From NCBI GenBank assembly GCA_005884985.1, contig VAYK01000088.1:1-17877 (forward strand): a stretch of 17,877 nt of DNA, given 5' to 3'. The notes below the pieces were generated by a model. It had not been told where the DNA came from. It worked only from the letters and a program-made list of their open reading frames with translations, and did no database searches. The number at the start of each line of letters is the position of its first letter. Within the stretch, counting starts at the first letter, position 1. The translations under genes and the position numbers were made by a program. Of the stretch, positions 1-6,621 are shown piece after piece. This DNA comes from Actinomycetota bacterium. GTDB taxonomy: Bacteria > Actinomycetota > Thermoleophilia > Solirubrobacterales > 70-9.

Positions 1-9
1 CCGATTAGG

Positions 10-35
10 CATGGTACCTACCTTGAAGGTACATG
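10..35. promoter_or_regulatory. Palindromic operator-like element upstream of doxX-like gene
   Basis: A nested inverted repeat: outer arms CATGGTACCT (10-19) and AGGTACATG (27-35) match except for one extra base in the left arm, and the inner ACCTTGAAGGT (20-30) is a perfect 5+1+5 palindrome. It lies about 45 bases upstream of the DoxX-like gene, just before its putative promoter. Such GTAC-bearing palindromes resemble operators of small winged-helix regulators (HxlR/DUF24 type), and CatD (DoxX family) in Bacillus is under such regulators; that link is inference. No regulator gene is visible in the window. Confidence 0.45.
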
Positions 36-67
36 CGTGATCAACATCACACATACGCGGCGTCGCA

Positions 68-73
68 TAGGCT
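68..73 (+). promoter_or_regulatory. -10 hexamer TAGGCT for leaderless doxX-like gene
   Basis: TAGGCT fits TANNNT and ends six bases before the GTG at 80, so transcription would begin at or next to the start codon. There is no convincing -35 hexamer 16-18 bases upstream and no Shine-Dalgarno before the GTG. Confidence 0.4.
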
Positions 74-79
74 CGCGGG

Positions 80-442
80 GTGATGAGCGGACGCGGACGC
101 CGCCTCTTCGGGCCCTTCTTCGTCTTTGCGGGCCTCATGCACTTCGTGATTCCCCGGGCCTACGAGTCGATCGTCCCCGACTGGTTGCCCTCTCCTCGCA
201 AGATCGTCTACGCGAGCGGCGTCGCGGAGATGGCCGGCGGCGCCGGCGTGATGCACCCGCGAACTCGCCGCCTGGCGGCGGGGTGGAGCGTGGCGACCCT
301 GGTCGCGGTCTTCCCCGCGAACCTCCACATGGCGCTCAACCCGGACCGCTACCGGGTGCCGGGCGGACGGCTGGCGCTCTGGCTTCGGCTGCCGGTACAG
401 GCGCTGTTCATCGCCTGGGCGATCGCAGCAGGCAGGCGGTAG
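80..442 (+). CDS. DoxX family membrane protein
   Basis: A 120-residue hydrophobic protein of the DoxX/DoxD-like family: small four-helix inner-membrane proteins, some of which are linked to thiol, quinone or oxidative-stress responses. Hydrophobic segments lie at roughly residues 8-22, 42-58, 68-88 and 100-117. The FAGLMHFVIPR stretch early on, the WLPSPR motif after helix 1 and VFPANLHMAL after helix 3 are typical of the family. GTG at 80 is followed directly by ATG at 83; GTG is preferred because a TANNNT hexamer sits six bases upstream, which suits a leaderless transcript. It is followed by 177 bases before bioA and seems to be transcribed alone. Substrate and precise role cannot be read from the sequence. 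Confidence 0.8.
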   Translation: MMSGRGRRLFGPFFVFAGLMHFVIPRAYESIVPDWLPSPRKIVYASGVAEMAGGAGVMHPRTRRLAAGWSVATLVAVFPANLHMALNPDRYRVPGGRLALWLRLPVQALFIAWAIAAGRR

Positions 443-619
443 CACCTCTCGCGGAGGATCTCGGCATCTTCGCCGACACCGGCGATGCATTCCCTCGGAC
501 GCCGCATCTTGCCCCAGTCGAGGGGGATCGTCCACCAGATGTGGAGTCTCCTGGAGGGAACCACAGACCCACTCGCCGGGACGGTTCCGCCGCGGCGGCT
601 TCTAGTGTCGGTGGCGGCG
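443..619. other. Intergenic region before bioA
   Basis: No coding sequence with family resemblance is seen on either strand. The reading frame of bioA stays open back to an ATG at 485, but the extra 45 residues do not resemble aminotransferase sequence. A GGAGG at 553-557 has no start codon in the bioA frame at a useful distance. Confidence 0.4.
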
Positions 620-644
620 ATGTTGAATCGACAGGTGTCACTAG
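602..644. promoter_or_regulatory. CTAGTG...CACTAG inverted repeat spanning bioA start
   Basis: CTAGTG (602-607) and CACTAG (639-644) form a perfect 6-bp inverted repeat with a 31-base spacer that contains the proposed bioA start codon (620). CTAG is rare in most GC-rich bacterial DNA. The left arm overlaps a possible -10, TAGTGT (603-608). It does not match the BirA or BioQ operators I know, so a biotin-responsive role is only a guess. Confidence 0.25.
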
Positions 645-1972
645 GCTCTCCCTCCGCGGCGGTCGGCGAGCTCGACCATCGGCACCTCTGGCACCCGTTC
701 ACGGCGCAGCGCGACTGGTGCCGCGAACAGCCGCTGGTGATCGAGCGCGGCGAGGGCACAGAGCTCGTGGACTCGGACGGAAGGCGCTACATCGACGGCG
801 TCTCCTCGCTGTGGTGCAACGTACACGGCCATCGTCATCCCCTGATCGACCAGGCGATACGCGAGCAGCTCGACCGGGTGGCTCACTCGACCATGCTCGG
901 CCTCACGCATCGGGGTGCCGTGGAGCTGGCGGCGCGCTTGGTCGAGCTCGCGCCGCCCGGCCTCGGCCGCGTCTTCTACTCGGATTCGGGCTCAAGCGCG
1001 ACCGAGATCGCGCTCAAGATGGCCTTCCAGTACTGGCAGCAGCTCGGAGGCCAGCACCAGCTGCGCACCTCCTTCGTCTGCCTGCGTAACGCCTACCATG
1101 GCGACACCCTGGGGGCGGTTTCCGTCGGAGGCATCGACCTCTTCCACGCCGCCTACTCTCCCCTCCTGTTCTCCGCGCACCGGGTCGAGCCCGGAAATGC
1201 CGCCCAGCTCGAGGGCGTGCTCGACATCCATTCGGAGGAGATCGCGGCGGTGATCATCGAGCCGCTGGTCCAGGGCGCGGCGGGGATCAGGGTGCATCCT
1301 CCGGGGTATCTGCGCCAGGTGCGCGAGCTGACGGAGCGCCACGGCGTGCTGCTGATCTGCGACGAGGTCGCCACCGGCTTCGGACGCACCGGGACGATGT
1401 TCGCCTGCGAGCAGGAACGCGTCGCGCCGGACTTCCTCTGCCTCGGCAAGGGCCTCACGGGCGGCTACATGCCGCTCGCCGCTACGCTCACTACCGAACG
1501 GGTCTACGAGGGTTTCCTCGGGGCTGCCGAGGAAGGGCGCACGTTCTTCCACGGGCACACGTTCACCGGCAACCCGCTCGCCTGCGCCGCCGCGCTCGCC
1601 AACCTCGACGCTTTCGAGCGTGAGGGAACGCTGGTCCGCCTGCAGCCGAAGATCCGCCTGCTGGGCGAGCTGCTCGCCGAGCTTGCGAGGCTGCCCGAGG
1701 TCGCCGAGGTGCGTGGGCGAGGCTTCATGGCCGGCGTCGACCTCGGAGACCACGACCCGGCGCTGCGCCTTGGCCATCGGGTGGCGCTCGAGGCGCGCCA
1801 GCGGGGGGCAATCGTGCGCCCTCTCGGCGATGTAGTCGCCCTCATGCCGCCCCTGACGATTCGCAAGCTCGAGCTCCAGCGCCTGGTCGAGATCGTCGCA
1901 GCGTCGATCCAGGCGGCCTTCGCCTCCGCCTACGGCGAGCGGCCCGCCGCGGATCTCGCCCAGGCCGCGTAA
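620..1972 (+). CDS. bioA: Adenosylmethionine-8-amino-7-oxononanoate aminotransferase
   Basis: BioA transfers an amino group from S-adenosylmethionine to 8-amino-7-oxononanoate (KAPA), giving 7,8-diaminononanoate (DAPA), the antepenultimate step of biotin synthesis, in the cytoplasm with PLP. From ATG 620 the protein is 450 residues, the family norm. The N-terminal LWHPFT motif (around residue 23), SSLWCNVHGHRHP, SDSGSSATEIALKMA, the PLP-phosphate region NAYHGDTLG, CDEVATGFGRTG and the PLP lysine in LGKGLTGGYMPLAAT (Lys277) are all present. The frame is open to 485, but only the sequence after 620 looks like BioA; GTG 605, 611 or 635 are alternatives and no start has a Shine-Dalgarno. No bioB, bioD or bioF is in the window, so this is an orphan biotin gene here. 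Confidence 0.93.
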   Translation: MLNRQVSLGSPSAAVGELDHRHLWHPFTAQRDWCREQPLVIERGEGTELVDSDGRRYIDGVSSLWCNVHGHRHPLIDQAIREQLDRVAHSTMLGLTHRGAVELAARLVELAPPGLGRVFYSDSGSSATEIALKMAFQYWQQLGGQHQLRTSFVCLRNAYHGDTLGAVSVGGIDLFHAAYSPLLFSAHRVEPGNAAQLEGVLDIHSEEIAAVIIEPLVQGAAGIRVHPPGYLRQVRELTERHGVLLICDEVATGFGRTGTMFACEQERVAPDFLCLGKGLTGGYMPLAATLTTERVYEGFLGAAEEGRTFFHGHTFTGNPLACAAALANLDAFEREGTLVRLQPKIRLLGELLAELARLPEVAEVRGRGFMAGVDLGDHDPALRLGHRVALEARQRGAIVRPLGDVVALMPPLTIRKLELQRLVEIVAASIQAAFASAYGERPAADLAQAA

Positions 1973-2015
1973 CAGCCTCCAGGCAGCGGTTCCCGGGGGA
2001 TCCAGCGGGTCCGGG

Positions 2016-2044
2016 TTGCACCCCGGCGCCGCGAGGCCGATATT
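2016..2044 (+). promoter_or_regulatory. Promoter of sigma factor gene (TTGCAC-17-GATATT)
   Basis: TTGCAC at 2016-2021 and GATATT at 2039-2044 are separated by 17 bases, close to the housekeeping consensus. The predicted start of transcription falls at about 2051-2052, on the ATG at 2052, implying a leaderless message. No ECF-type autoregulatory -35 (AAC-containing) was recognised. Confidence 0.45.
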
Positions 2045-2051
2045 GGGTGTG

Positions 2052-2618
2052 ATGAAGGCCGTTCCGGCGCGTAATAGGGGCGTGAACGAAACCGTCGCCG
2101 CCGTGGCGATCGAGATCCCGACTGACGCGGATGTCGCCTTCGACGAGCTCTACCGGCGAAATCGCGACGACGTCCACGCCTACGTGGCCGGGCTGCTGCG
2201 CGACCGCTCGGCGGCCGAGGACGTCACCGCCCTGACCTTCGAGCGCGCCTACCGGCGCCGCCGGAGCTTCAACCCGAAGCGCGGAACGCGGCGCGCCTGG
2301 CTGTTCGGAATCGCCCGCAACGCGGCGCTCGACGAGCTGCGACGGCGGCGGCGCCAGGCGACCCTTCTCGCCGAGCCCGTCGACGAGGCGGCGATCCCGC
2401 CCGAGCAGGGCGCCGAGGTGGCGATCCGGCGGGCGGCGCTCCGGGCGGCGCTCGCCTCGCTGGCGCCGCGAGAGCGCGAGCTTGTGGCGCTCAAGTTCTT
2501 CGCCGGGCTCACCAACCCCGAGATCGCCCGCGTGATCGGGATCTCGGAGACGAACGCCGGCACCCGACTGCACAGAGTGATCAAGAAGCTGAGGAGGGCC
2601 TGCGATGCGGCTGCATGA
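2052..2618 (+). CDS. RNA polymerase sigma factor, ECF / sigma-70 family
   Basis: A 188-residue two-domain sigma factor that would redirect RNA polymerase to a special promoter set. Region 2 runs from FDELYRRNRDDVHAYVAGLL through RTRRAWLFGIARNAALDELRRR, including the AAEDVTALTFERAYR part; region 4 from LRAALASLAPRERELVALKFF through ISETNAGTRLHRVIKKLRRA carries the helix-turn-helix. Both ends match the ECF length. The frame opens at TTG 2016, but that codon is the -35 of the proposed promoter, so ATG 2052 is chosen; GTG 2049 and GTG 2082 are alternatives. The next gene starts at 2605 inside this one (14-base overlap), the usual arrangement for a sigma factor and its membrane-bound regulator. 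Confidence 0.88.
   Translation: MKAVPARNRGVNETVAAVAIEIPTDADVAFDELYRRNRDDVHAYVAGLLRDRSAAEDVTALTFERAYRRRRSFNPKRGTRRAWLFGIARNAALDELRRRRRQATLLAEPVDEAAIPPEQGAEVAIRRAALRAALASLAPRERELVALKFFAGLTNPEIARVIGISETNAGTRLHRVIKKLRRACDAAA
2592..2597 (+). promoter_or_regulatory. Strong Shine-Dalgarno AGGAGG for anti-sigma-like gene
   Basis: AGGAGG lies within the last codons of the sigma gene, seven bases before ATG 2605. It fixes the start of the downstream gene inside the sigma gene and supports translational coupling. Confidence 0.7.
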
Positions 2619-3522
2619 GCGCGAGATGCCACTGGATCCCGAAGTCGAGCGCGAGCTCGAGGCGATCGACCGCGCCCTCGCCGGCGAGCCGGTCGACGCG
2701 GACCTCGCGATCCTCGCTGAGCTCGCTCTCGAGCTTCGCTCCGAGCGTCCCGAACCGACGGCCGAGATCGAGGCCAAGCTCGACGTGCTGGCCGCGGCGG
2801 GCTTTCCTCCGCGTGCCTCGGACCGCCTCGGGCGCCTGCGCCGGCGGGTAGCGGACGCGTCCCGGCCGCTGCGCGAGAGGGGGGCGCGGCGCCTGCTTCC
2901 TGCGCTGGGCGCGGCGAGCGTGTTCGTGGTGGCGATCGGGATCGGGATCTCGCAGAGCGGGATTCTGCGAGGCGGCCACAACGCACCCGAGACCGTGGCG
3001 CCGCAGGCGGAACCAGGCGGGACCGCCGCGCGCGGGACCGCCGGCCCGGCGGACAACCTGACAGCGTCGGGCCACCTGACACAAGCAGCGCGACGCCCGA
3101 CGCCCACGTTCCGGAACCTCCGGGGCGCGGACACGACCTCCCGCTCCCAGGCCAACTTCGCAAGGTCTGGGAAGCGGGCGGCCGCGCTCGGTCACTTGTC
3201 GGTGGGGCCGAACAACCGCAAGGTCGCCCAGAACGTCAACCTCGACCTGTCGACATCGCCGGACGACTTCCGCGACGCCGCCGATGGGGTGCTGGACGTG
3301 GTCCGCGCCCATCGCGGCTTCGTGGTCCGCTCGAGCGTCTCCGGTGGCGATCCGGGCGTCGGCGGCGCGAAGCAGAGGCGGGCCGACTTCACGCTCCGGA
3401 TCCCGGCGGGAGAGCTGTCGGCCGCGATGGGAGACCTCTCAGACCTCGGTCACGTGGTCTCCCGCAGCGACGGCTCGGTCGACATCACGAACCGGTTCGT
3501 CTCGACCCGGAAGCGGACGTGA
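2605..3522 (+). CDS. Membrane anti-sigma-like protein, N-terminal part of a DUF4349 protein
   Basis: A 305-residue protein. Residues 1-95 are acidic-helical and cytoplasmic in character (anti-sigma-like); a membrane helix follows at about 98-118 (LLPALGAASVFVVAIGIGIS); then a Gly/Pro/Thr-rich linker; from about residue 195 a DUF4349-type extracytoplasmic domain begins (VAQNVNLDLSTSPDDF, RRADFTLRIPAGELSAAM, VDITNRFVSTRKR). The family normally continues with a coiled coil and a final membrane helix. Here the frame stops at 3522, exactly where the coiled coil should start, and the rest is found in the next gene in another frame. It probably senses envelope conditions and holds the sigma factor; that is inferred from gene order. 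Either a frameshift/deletion has broken the gene or two coupled proteins replace one. Confidence 0.7.
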   Translation: MRLHEREMPLDPEVERELEAIDRALAGEPVDADLAILAELALELRSERPEPTAEIEAKLDVLAAAGFPPRASDRLGRLRRRVADASRPLRERGARRLLPALGAASVFVVAIGIGISQSGILRGGHNAPETVAPQAEPGGTAARGTAGPADNLTASGHLTQAARRPTPTFRNLRGADTTSRSQANFARSGKRAAALGHLSVGPNNRKVAQNVNLDLSTSPDDFRDAADGVLDVVRAHRGFVVRSSVSGGDPGVGGAKQRRADFTLRIPAGELSAAMGDLSDLGHVVSRSDGSVDITNRFVSTRKRT

Positions 3523-3872
3523 CGCTCACGGAGCAGCAGAGCATCCGCGCCCGCCTGCGCATCGTTCAGGCGCAGCTCGCCTCTGCACACGACGACCTGG
3601 CCAGGGCGCAGCAGCGCGTCCAGCTGGTTCCGGTCAGCGTCACGATCACCGCCGACAGCAAGGCGGACTCGGGCGGGGCGTGGACGATCGGCGACGCCTT
3701 CCACGACGCCGGGCGCGTCCTTACCGTCACCGCGGGCGTGGCGCTCGTTGGTGGGGCGGCACTGCTTCCGTTCGCGCTGCTCGCCGCGCTCGGCGCGGCC
3801 GGCCGGCGCCAGTGGGTGCGCCGGCAGCGCAACCGAGCGCTCGACGCCGCACCGGGCTCCAGTCCAAGCTGA
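3519..3872 (+). CDS. C-terminal half of DUF4349 protein (coiled coil plus membrane helix)
   Basis: A 117-residue product from GTG 3519, which overlaps the TGA of the previous gene as GTGA. Residues 5-38 are a predicted coiled coil (SIRARLRIVQAQLASAHDDL and following), then VQLVPVSVTIT, the standard end of the DUF4349 fold, a membrane helix at about 68-93, and a basic cytoplasmic tail. In intact family members the part before TLTEQQ contains roughly 20 more residues of coiled coil that are missing from both pieces, so a small out-of-frame deletion is likely. The GTGA overlap could still permit expression by reinitiation. I therefore call it a real open frame of uncertain functional state. Confidence 0.6.
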   Translation: MTLTEQQSIRARLRIVQAQLASAHDDLARAQQRVQLVPVSVTITADSKADSGGAWTIGDAFHDAGRVLTVTAGVALVGGAALLPFALLAALGAAGRRQWVRRQRNRALDAAPGSSPS

Positions 3873-3881
3873 CTCCGCGAC

Positions 3882-3904
3882 GCCGGGGCAGTCGCGGCCC
3901 CCGC
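3882..3904. terminator. GC-rich hairpin between convergent genes
   Basis: GCCGGGGC (3882-3889) and GCCCCCGC (3897-3904) pair with one mismatch around a 7-base loop, in the 42 bases between the convergent DUF4349 piece and rubredoxin. There is no T tract on either side, so it would be an atypical (possibly bidirectional) terminator. Confidence 0.35.
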
Positions 3905-3914
3905 GGTGAGGCGG

Positions 3915-4100
3915 TCAATCCTGGTAGGGCTCGAAGTCGGCCTTGCGGGCGCCGCAGACCGGGCAGAACCAGTCGTCGGGAATCTCGTCGAAGGGGGTGC
4001 CGGGCGGGATGCCGCCGTCGGGATCGCCCTCCTCCGGGTCGTAGATGAACCCGCAGGAGGTGCAGATCCACAGCTGAGCGGTCTGGGTTTCGGTGGGCAT
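3915..4100 (-). CDS. Rubredoxin
   Basis: A 61-residue one-iron electron carrier. The four cysteine ligands are in the standard pairs: WICTSCG (Cys13, Cys16) and WFCPVCGARKADF (Cys46, Cys49), with the GDPDGGIPPGTPFDEIPDDW loop typical of rubredoxins between them. The frame is open to 4184, but the 28 extra residues are unlike rubredoxin and ATG 4100 gives the canonical size. A TAAGCT hexamer lies eight bases before this start on the minus strand. Its redox partner is not evident; rubredoxins serve alkane hydroxylases or reductive detoxification of oxygen species, but neither is adjacent. It faces the DUF4349 genes convergently and is divergent from the Nudix gene. Confidence 0.93.
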   Translation of the reverse strand: MPTETQTAQLWICTSCGFIYDPEEGDPDGGIPPGTPFDEIPDDWFCPVCGARKADFEPYQD

Positions 4101-4108
4101 CCCGCGGC

Positions 4109-4114
4109 AGCTTA
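4109..4114 (-). promoter_or_regulatory. -10 hexamer TAAGCT for rubredoxin
   Basis: On the minus strand TAAGCT ends eight bases before the rubredoxin ATG (4100), consistent with a leaderless or nearly leaderless message. No clear -35 was found. Confidence 0.35.
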
Positions 4115-4249
4115 CCCAAGCATCGGCGGCATGGTGACGCAAGCGGATGAACGCCGCCGGAGCTCGCCAAAGCCCGCCCGGCACCGTTGTTCAACCGGCG
4201 CGGTGTTCGTGCCGCAGGCGGGGATTCGCGCCACAAAAGCTGGGCGAGC

Positions 4250-4255
4250 TAGGGT
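4250..4255 (+). promoter_or_regulatory. -10 hexamer TAGGGT for Nudix gene
   Basis: TAGGGT lies nine bases before ATG 4265; a GAGG abuts the start codon, too close for normal Shine-Dalgarno spacing. The rest of the 164-base divergent region 4101-4264 shows no gene. Confidence 0.3.
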
Positions 4256-4264
4256 GGGCCGAGG

Positions 4265-4897
4265 ATGGTCCCCAAAACGCCGCGCCGCGCCGCCTCGTTG
4301 ATCCTGCTGCGCCGGGGCGGCAAGCACCGCCAACGTGGCGTCGAGGTCCTGCTGGTGCGGAGAAGCCCCGCCGCGAGCTTCATGCCCGGGGTGTGGGTGT
4401 TTCCGGGCGGCGTGGTCGAGGCCGACGATGCAGTCGCTTCAGGTGGCCAAGGAGAGGCCGCCGTCGCGGATGGCGAGGAGCTGGCGCACCGCGCCTGCGC
4501 GGTGCGGGAGCTCCTCGAGGAGGCCGGGATCGAGCTGTCCGCCGACGCCGACCTTCGCCCGTGGTCGCGCTGGATCACTCCCGAGGTCGTGCCGGTGCGC
4601 TTCGACACCCGCTTCTATGTCGCGCTCGCACCGCCCCACTCGCCACCCCGCCCCGACCGAGCCGAGACGACCGAGGCCGCCTGGATCTCGCCCCGGGAGG
4701 CGCTCGATCGCCACGGGGACGGCGAGTTGTCGCTGGTCTTCCCGACCATCAAGCACCTCGAGTCGCTGCTGCCCTACGCCAGCGCCGAGGAGGTCATGGC
4801 AGCCGCCGGCGACCGCGCGATCGACCCGGTTCTCCCCCGCGTCGTCGGCGAGGGCGAGGGGCGCCGCGTGGTCCTACCCGGCGAGCCCGGGTACTGA
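4265..4897 (+). CDS. Nudix hydrolase (NUDT7/NUDT19-like)
   Basis: A 210-residue Nudix-fold protein that would hydrolyse a nucleoside-diphosphate-linked compound, using Mg or Mn. The start RRAASLILLRR and VEVLLVRRS give the first strands; MPGVWVFPGGVVEADD (residues 40-55) is the first half of the Nudix box, and AVRELLEEAGIEL (79-91) the second, carrying the metal-binding REXXEE glutamates. About 20 residues are inserted between the halves, as in the CoA-diphosphatase-like NUDT7/NUDT19 group, so acyl-CoA or CoA derivatives are plausible but unproven substrates. The later WITPE...FDTRFYVA and EAAWISPREAL motifs also fit that group. The next gene starts 52 bases downstream with its own promoter. 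Confidence 0.87.
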   Translation: MVPKTPRRAASLILLRRGGKHRQRGVEVLLVRRSPAASFMPGVWVFPGGVVEADDAVASGGQGEAAVADGEELAHRACAVRELLEEAGIELSADADLRPWSRWITPEVVPVRFDTRFYVALAPPHSPPRPDRAETTEAAWISPREALDRHGDGELSLVFPTIKHLESLLPYASAEEVMAAAGDRAIDPVLPRVVGEGEGRRVVLPGEPGY

Positions 4898-4915
4898 CCC
4901 GCGCGGGCCCGGCGC

Positions 4916-4943
4916 TTGCCATAGACGGCGGGCGGACTATGTT
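4916..4943 (+). promoter_or_regulatory. Promoter TTGCCA-16-TATGTT, leaderless
   Basis: TTGCCA (4916-4921) and TATGTT (4938-4943) are 16 bases apart and TATGTT ends six bases before GTG 4950, so transcription should begin at the start codon. This is the clearest leaderless promoter in the window, and it decides the start of the following gene, whose frame is open far upstream through the Nudix gene. Confidence 0.55.
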
Positions 4944-4949
4944 TCGCCT

Positions 4950-5915
4950 GTGACCGCCACCCTGCCGCAAGAGGTCCGGGACGTCTTCGAGCGCTTCGTC
5001 ACCTGCGAGTACACGACGATCGACGCCCGGCAGCAGCCGATCGTCTGGCCGGTGACGCCGTACTACTCGTCCGGGGCGCCAACGCTCGACACCACCACCG
5101 GGTTGGGCTATCCGAAGAAGGCCAACGACGCTCGTCGCAACCCGCATGTGGCGCTTCTGTTCTCAGACCCGACCGGCTCCGGGATCCAGAGCGGGATCCA
5201 GGTGCTCGTGCAGGGGATGGCCGAGGTCGACGACCGCGACCTGAAGGCCAACCGAGAGCGCTACCAGCGCGAGTCCGCAGTCAAGCTGCCGCGCGGCAGG
5301 GCTGTAATGCCGCCGCGCGTCCTGCGCGGCATGTTCGGGTGGTACGTCAATCGCGTCTACATCAAGGTGCGCCCGGAGCGGGTCTTCGTGTGGCCCGACG
5401 GCGACCTGGCGAAGCAGCCCGAATGCCACGGAACCCATATCGAAGAGGTTCGCTCGGGGCGCAGCGAGGAGCCGCTCGAGGCCCGCGAGCCCCCCACGGG
5501 CGGCGCCCTCGCCTGGGACGCGGGGATCGAGCAGCTCGGTCGCCGCTACCCGACCGCGGTGCTCGCCTGGGTGGCCCCAGACGGCTTCCCGCTCGCCGCG
5601 CGCCTTCCGGTGAGCCTGGACGCCGACGCGCGCAGGATCTCCCTCGGAGCCGAGCCCGCGGGCCTACCGTTGGCGGAGGGACGCGCCTGCGTCACCGCCC
5701 ACGGCCACGATCCCGACTTCAGCTGGCGGGAGAACCTCCAGGTCCGGGGCGACCTGGTTCGGGCCGGCACAGGCTGGGCGCTCGTGCCCCACAAGCTCGT
5801 GGGGGGTCTCGAGCTCCCGAACGAGGGGATCCTGGGCCGCTACCGGGGCACCCTGGGCAAGGCGATCCGCTTTCAACGAACCGCGCGGCGGGAGTTGCGG
5901 AAGCGCAAGGCCTAG
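4950..5915 (+). CDS. Pyridoxamine 5'-phosphate oxidase-fold protein with two split-barrel units
   Basis: A 321-residue protein of the flavin/F420-binding split-barrel superfamily. The first unit (about residues 5-150) has TCEYTTIDARQQPIVWPVTPYY, GYPKKANDARRNPHVALLFSDPTG and VLVQGMAEVDDRD, typical of PNPOx-like domains where Lys/Arg residues grip the cofactor phosphate. A second, more divergent unit (about 185-300) begins GIEQLGRRYPTAVLAWVAPDGFPLAARLPV and ends in a basic tail. The double arrangement suggests an internally duplicated protein rather than a homodimer of one domain. Substrate and cofactor (FMN, F420, heme) cannot be assigned. The upstream frame overlaps the Nudix gene and is discarded; GTG 4950 is set by the promoter. 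Confidence 0.8.
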   Translation: MTATLPQEVRDVFERFVTCEYTTIDARQQPIVWPVTPYYSSGAPTLDTTTGLGYPKKANDARRNPHVALLFSDPTGSGIQSGIQVLVQGMAEVDDRDLKANRERYQRESAVKLPRGRAVMPPRVLRGMFGWYVNRVYIKVRPERVFVWPDGDLAKQPECHGTHIEEVRSGRSEEPLEAREPPTGGALAWDAGIEQLGRRYPTAVLAWVAPDGFPLAARLPVSLDADARRISLGAEPAGLPLAEGRACVTAHGHDPDFSWRENLQVRGDLVRAGTGWALVPHKLVGGLELPNEGILGRYRGTLGKAIRFQRTARRELRKRKA

Positions 5916-5940
5916 GAGCGACTGTCGATAGGAAAATGCC

Positions 5941-6621
5941 TTAGCCATCCGGGAACGGCTTCAGCCCGGCGTGCCACGGACCCGCCGGGTAGGTGTGGAC
6001 CCCCGACTCGTCGACCTCGTTCCGCACCCGTTTGAACAGCCCGCCGCCGTTGTCGAGTGCCGCCTCAAGCTGGTCGCGGGTGCGGTCGCCGAGCCTCCAC
6101 ATGAACCACAGTTGCTGCTCGGAGACGCCGAAGTCGATCTCGTTGTCGATCCTCGTTACCCACTCCAGGAAGGCGGGGCTGAAGATCTCGCGAAGCGCGA
6201 CCGGGTCGTACTCGCTCGGCACGGTCGCCAGGAAGCGCTTGTTGAAGTCCAGGCTCTCGAACTCGACCTTCCTGCGCGACGCGTGCTGCATCACCAGCTC
6301 GTCGGGCCTGCCCTCGATCGACTCGACGTTGAACGGAGGCATCACCTTGGCCAGGTCGGGCACGTGAGACTTTGCGAGCACGGCGCCGGGAAGCACGGAC
6401 TTGGAGAACAGGCCTCCCTCCTCGTGCTCGTCCGCGTCGCAGGAGGCGCCCCAGAAGCCGTCGGCGAGCTGGCCGGTGAGCCGGTTGGTTCCGCCGGGAC
6501 ACAGCGCCACCGGCCCACCCACGGGGTTGATCCCACCGACCGGCTCGTAGACGAGGTCTCGGTCCTTGGCGAGCGCCTGCACGGTCTGCGCCCAGGCCCG
6601 GGCTTCGTCGCTCGCGCTCAC
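5941..6621 (-). CDS. Uncharacterised soluble protein, last gene of SCP2/Fe-ADH operon
   Basis: A 226-residue protein without signal peptide or membrane helix. I do not recognise it with confidence. Visible features: an N-terminal helix, a Gly/Pro-rich stretch (EPVGGINPVGGPVALCPGG), and a central ESLDFNKRFLATVPSEYDPV...IFSPAFLEWVTRI segment weakly reminiscent of DUF3137-type proteins, followed by EQQLWFMWRLGDRTRDQLEA and an aromatic C-terminus. It starts with GTG 6621, which overlaps the TGA of the alcohol dehydrogenase as GTGA, so the two are translationally coupled and likely work together. Two cysteines are not in a metal-binding pattern. Function unknown. Confidence 0.75.
   Translation of the reverse strand: MSASDEARAWAQTVQALAKDRDLVYEPVGGINPVGGPVALCPGGTNRLTGQLADGFWGASCDADEHEEGGLFSKSVLPGAVLAKSHVPDLAKVMPPFNVESIEGRPDELVMQHASRRKVEFESLDFNKRFLATVPSEYDPVALREIFSPAFLEWVTRIDNEIDFGVSEQQLWFMWRLGDRTRDQLEAALDNGGGLFKRVRNEVDESGVHTYPAGPWHAGLKPFPDG

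Noticed and set aside
37..1089. 350-residue plus-strand frame over doxX and bioA
   Set aside because: Arg/Pro/Gly-rich out-of-frame shadow of two recognised genes.
1842..3155. 437-residue minus-strand frame over the sigma factor region
   Set aside because: Low-complexity Arg/Ala/Ser shadow; the plus strand encodes sigma factor domains 2 and 4.
4335..4949. N-terminal extension of the split-barrel protein
   Set aside because: It lies over the Nudix gene in another frame and is Arg/Pro/Ser-rich shadow sequence; GTG 4950 with a promoter is the better start.
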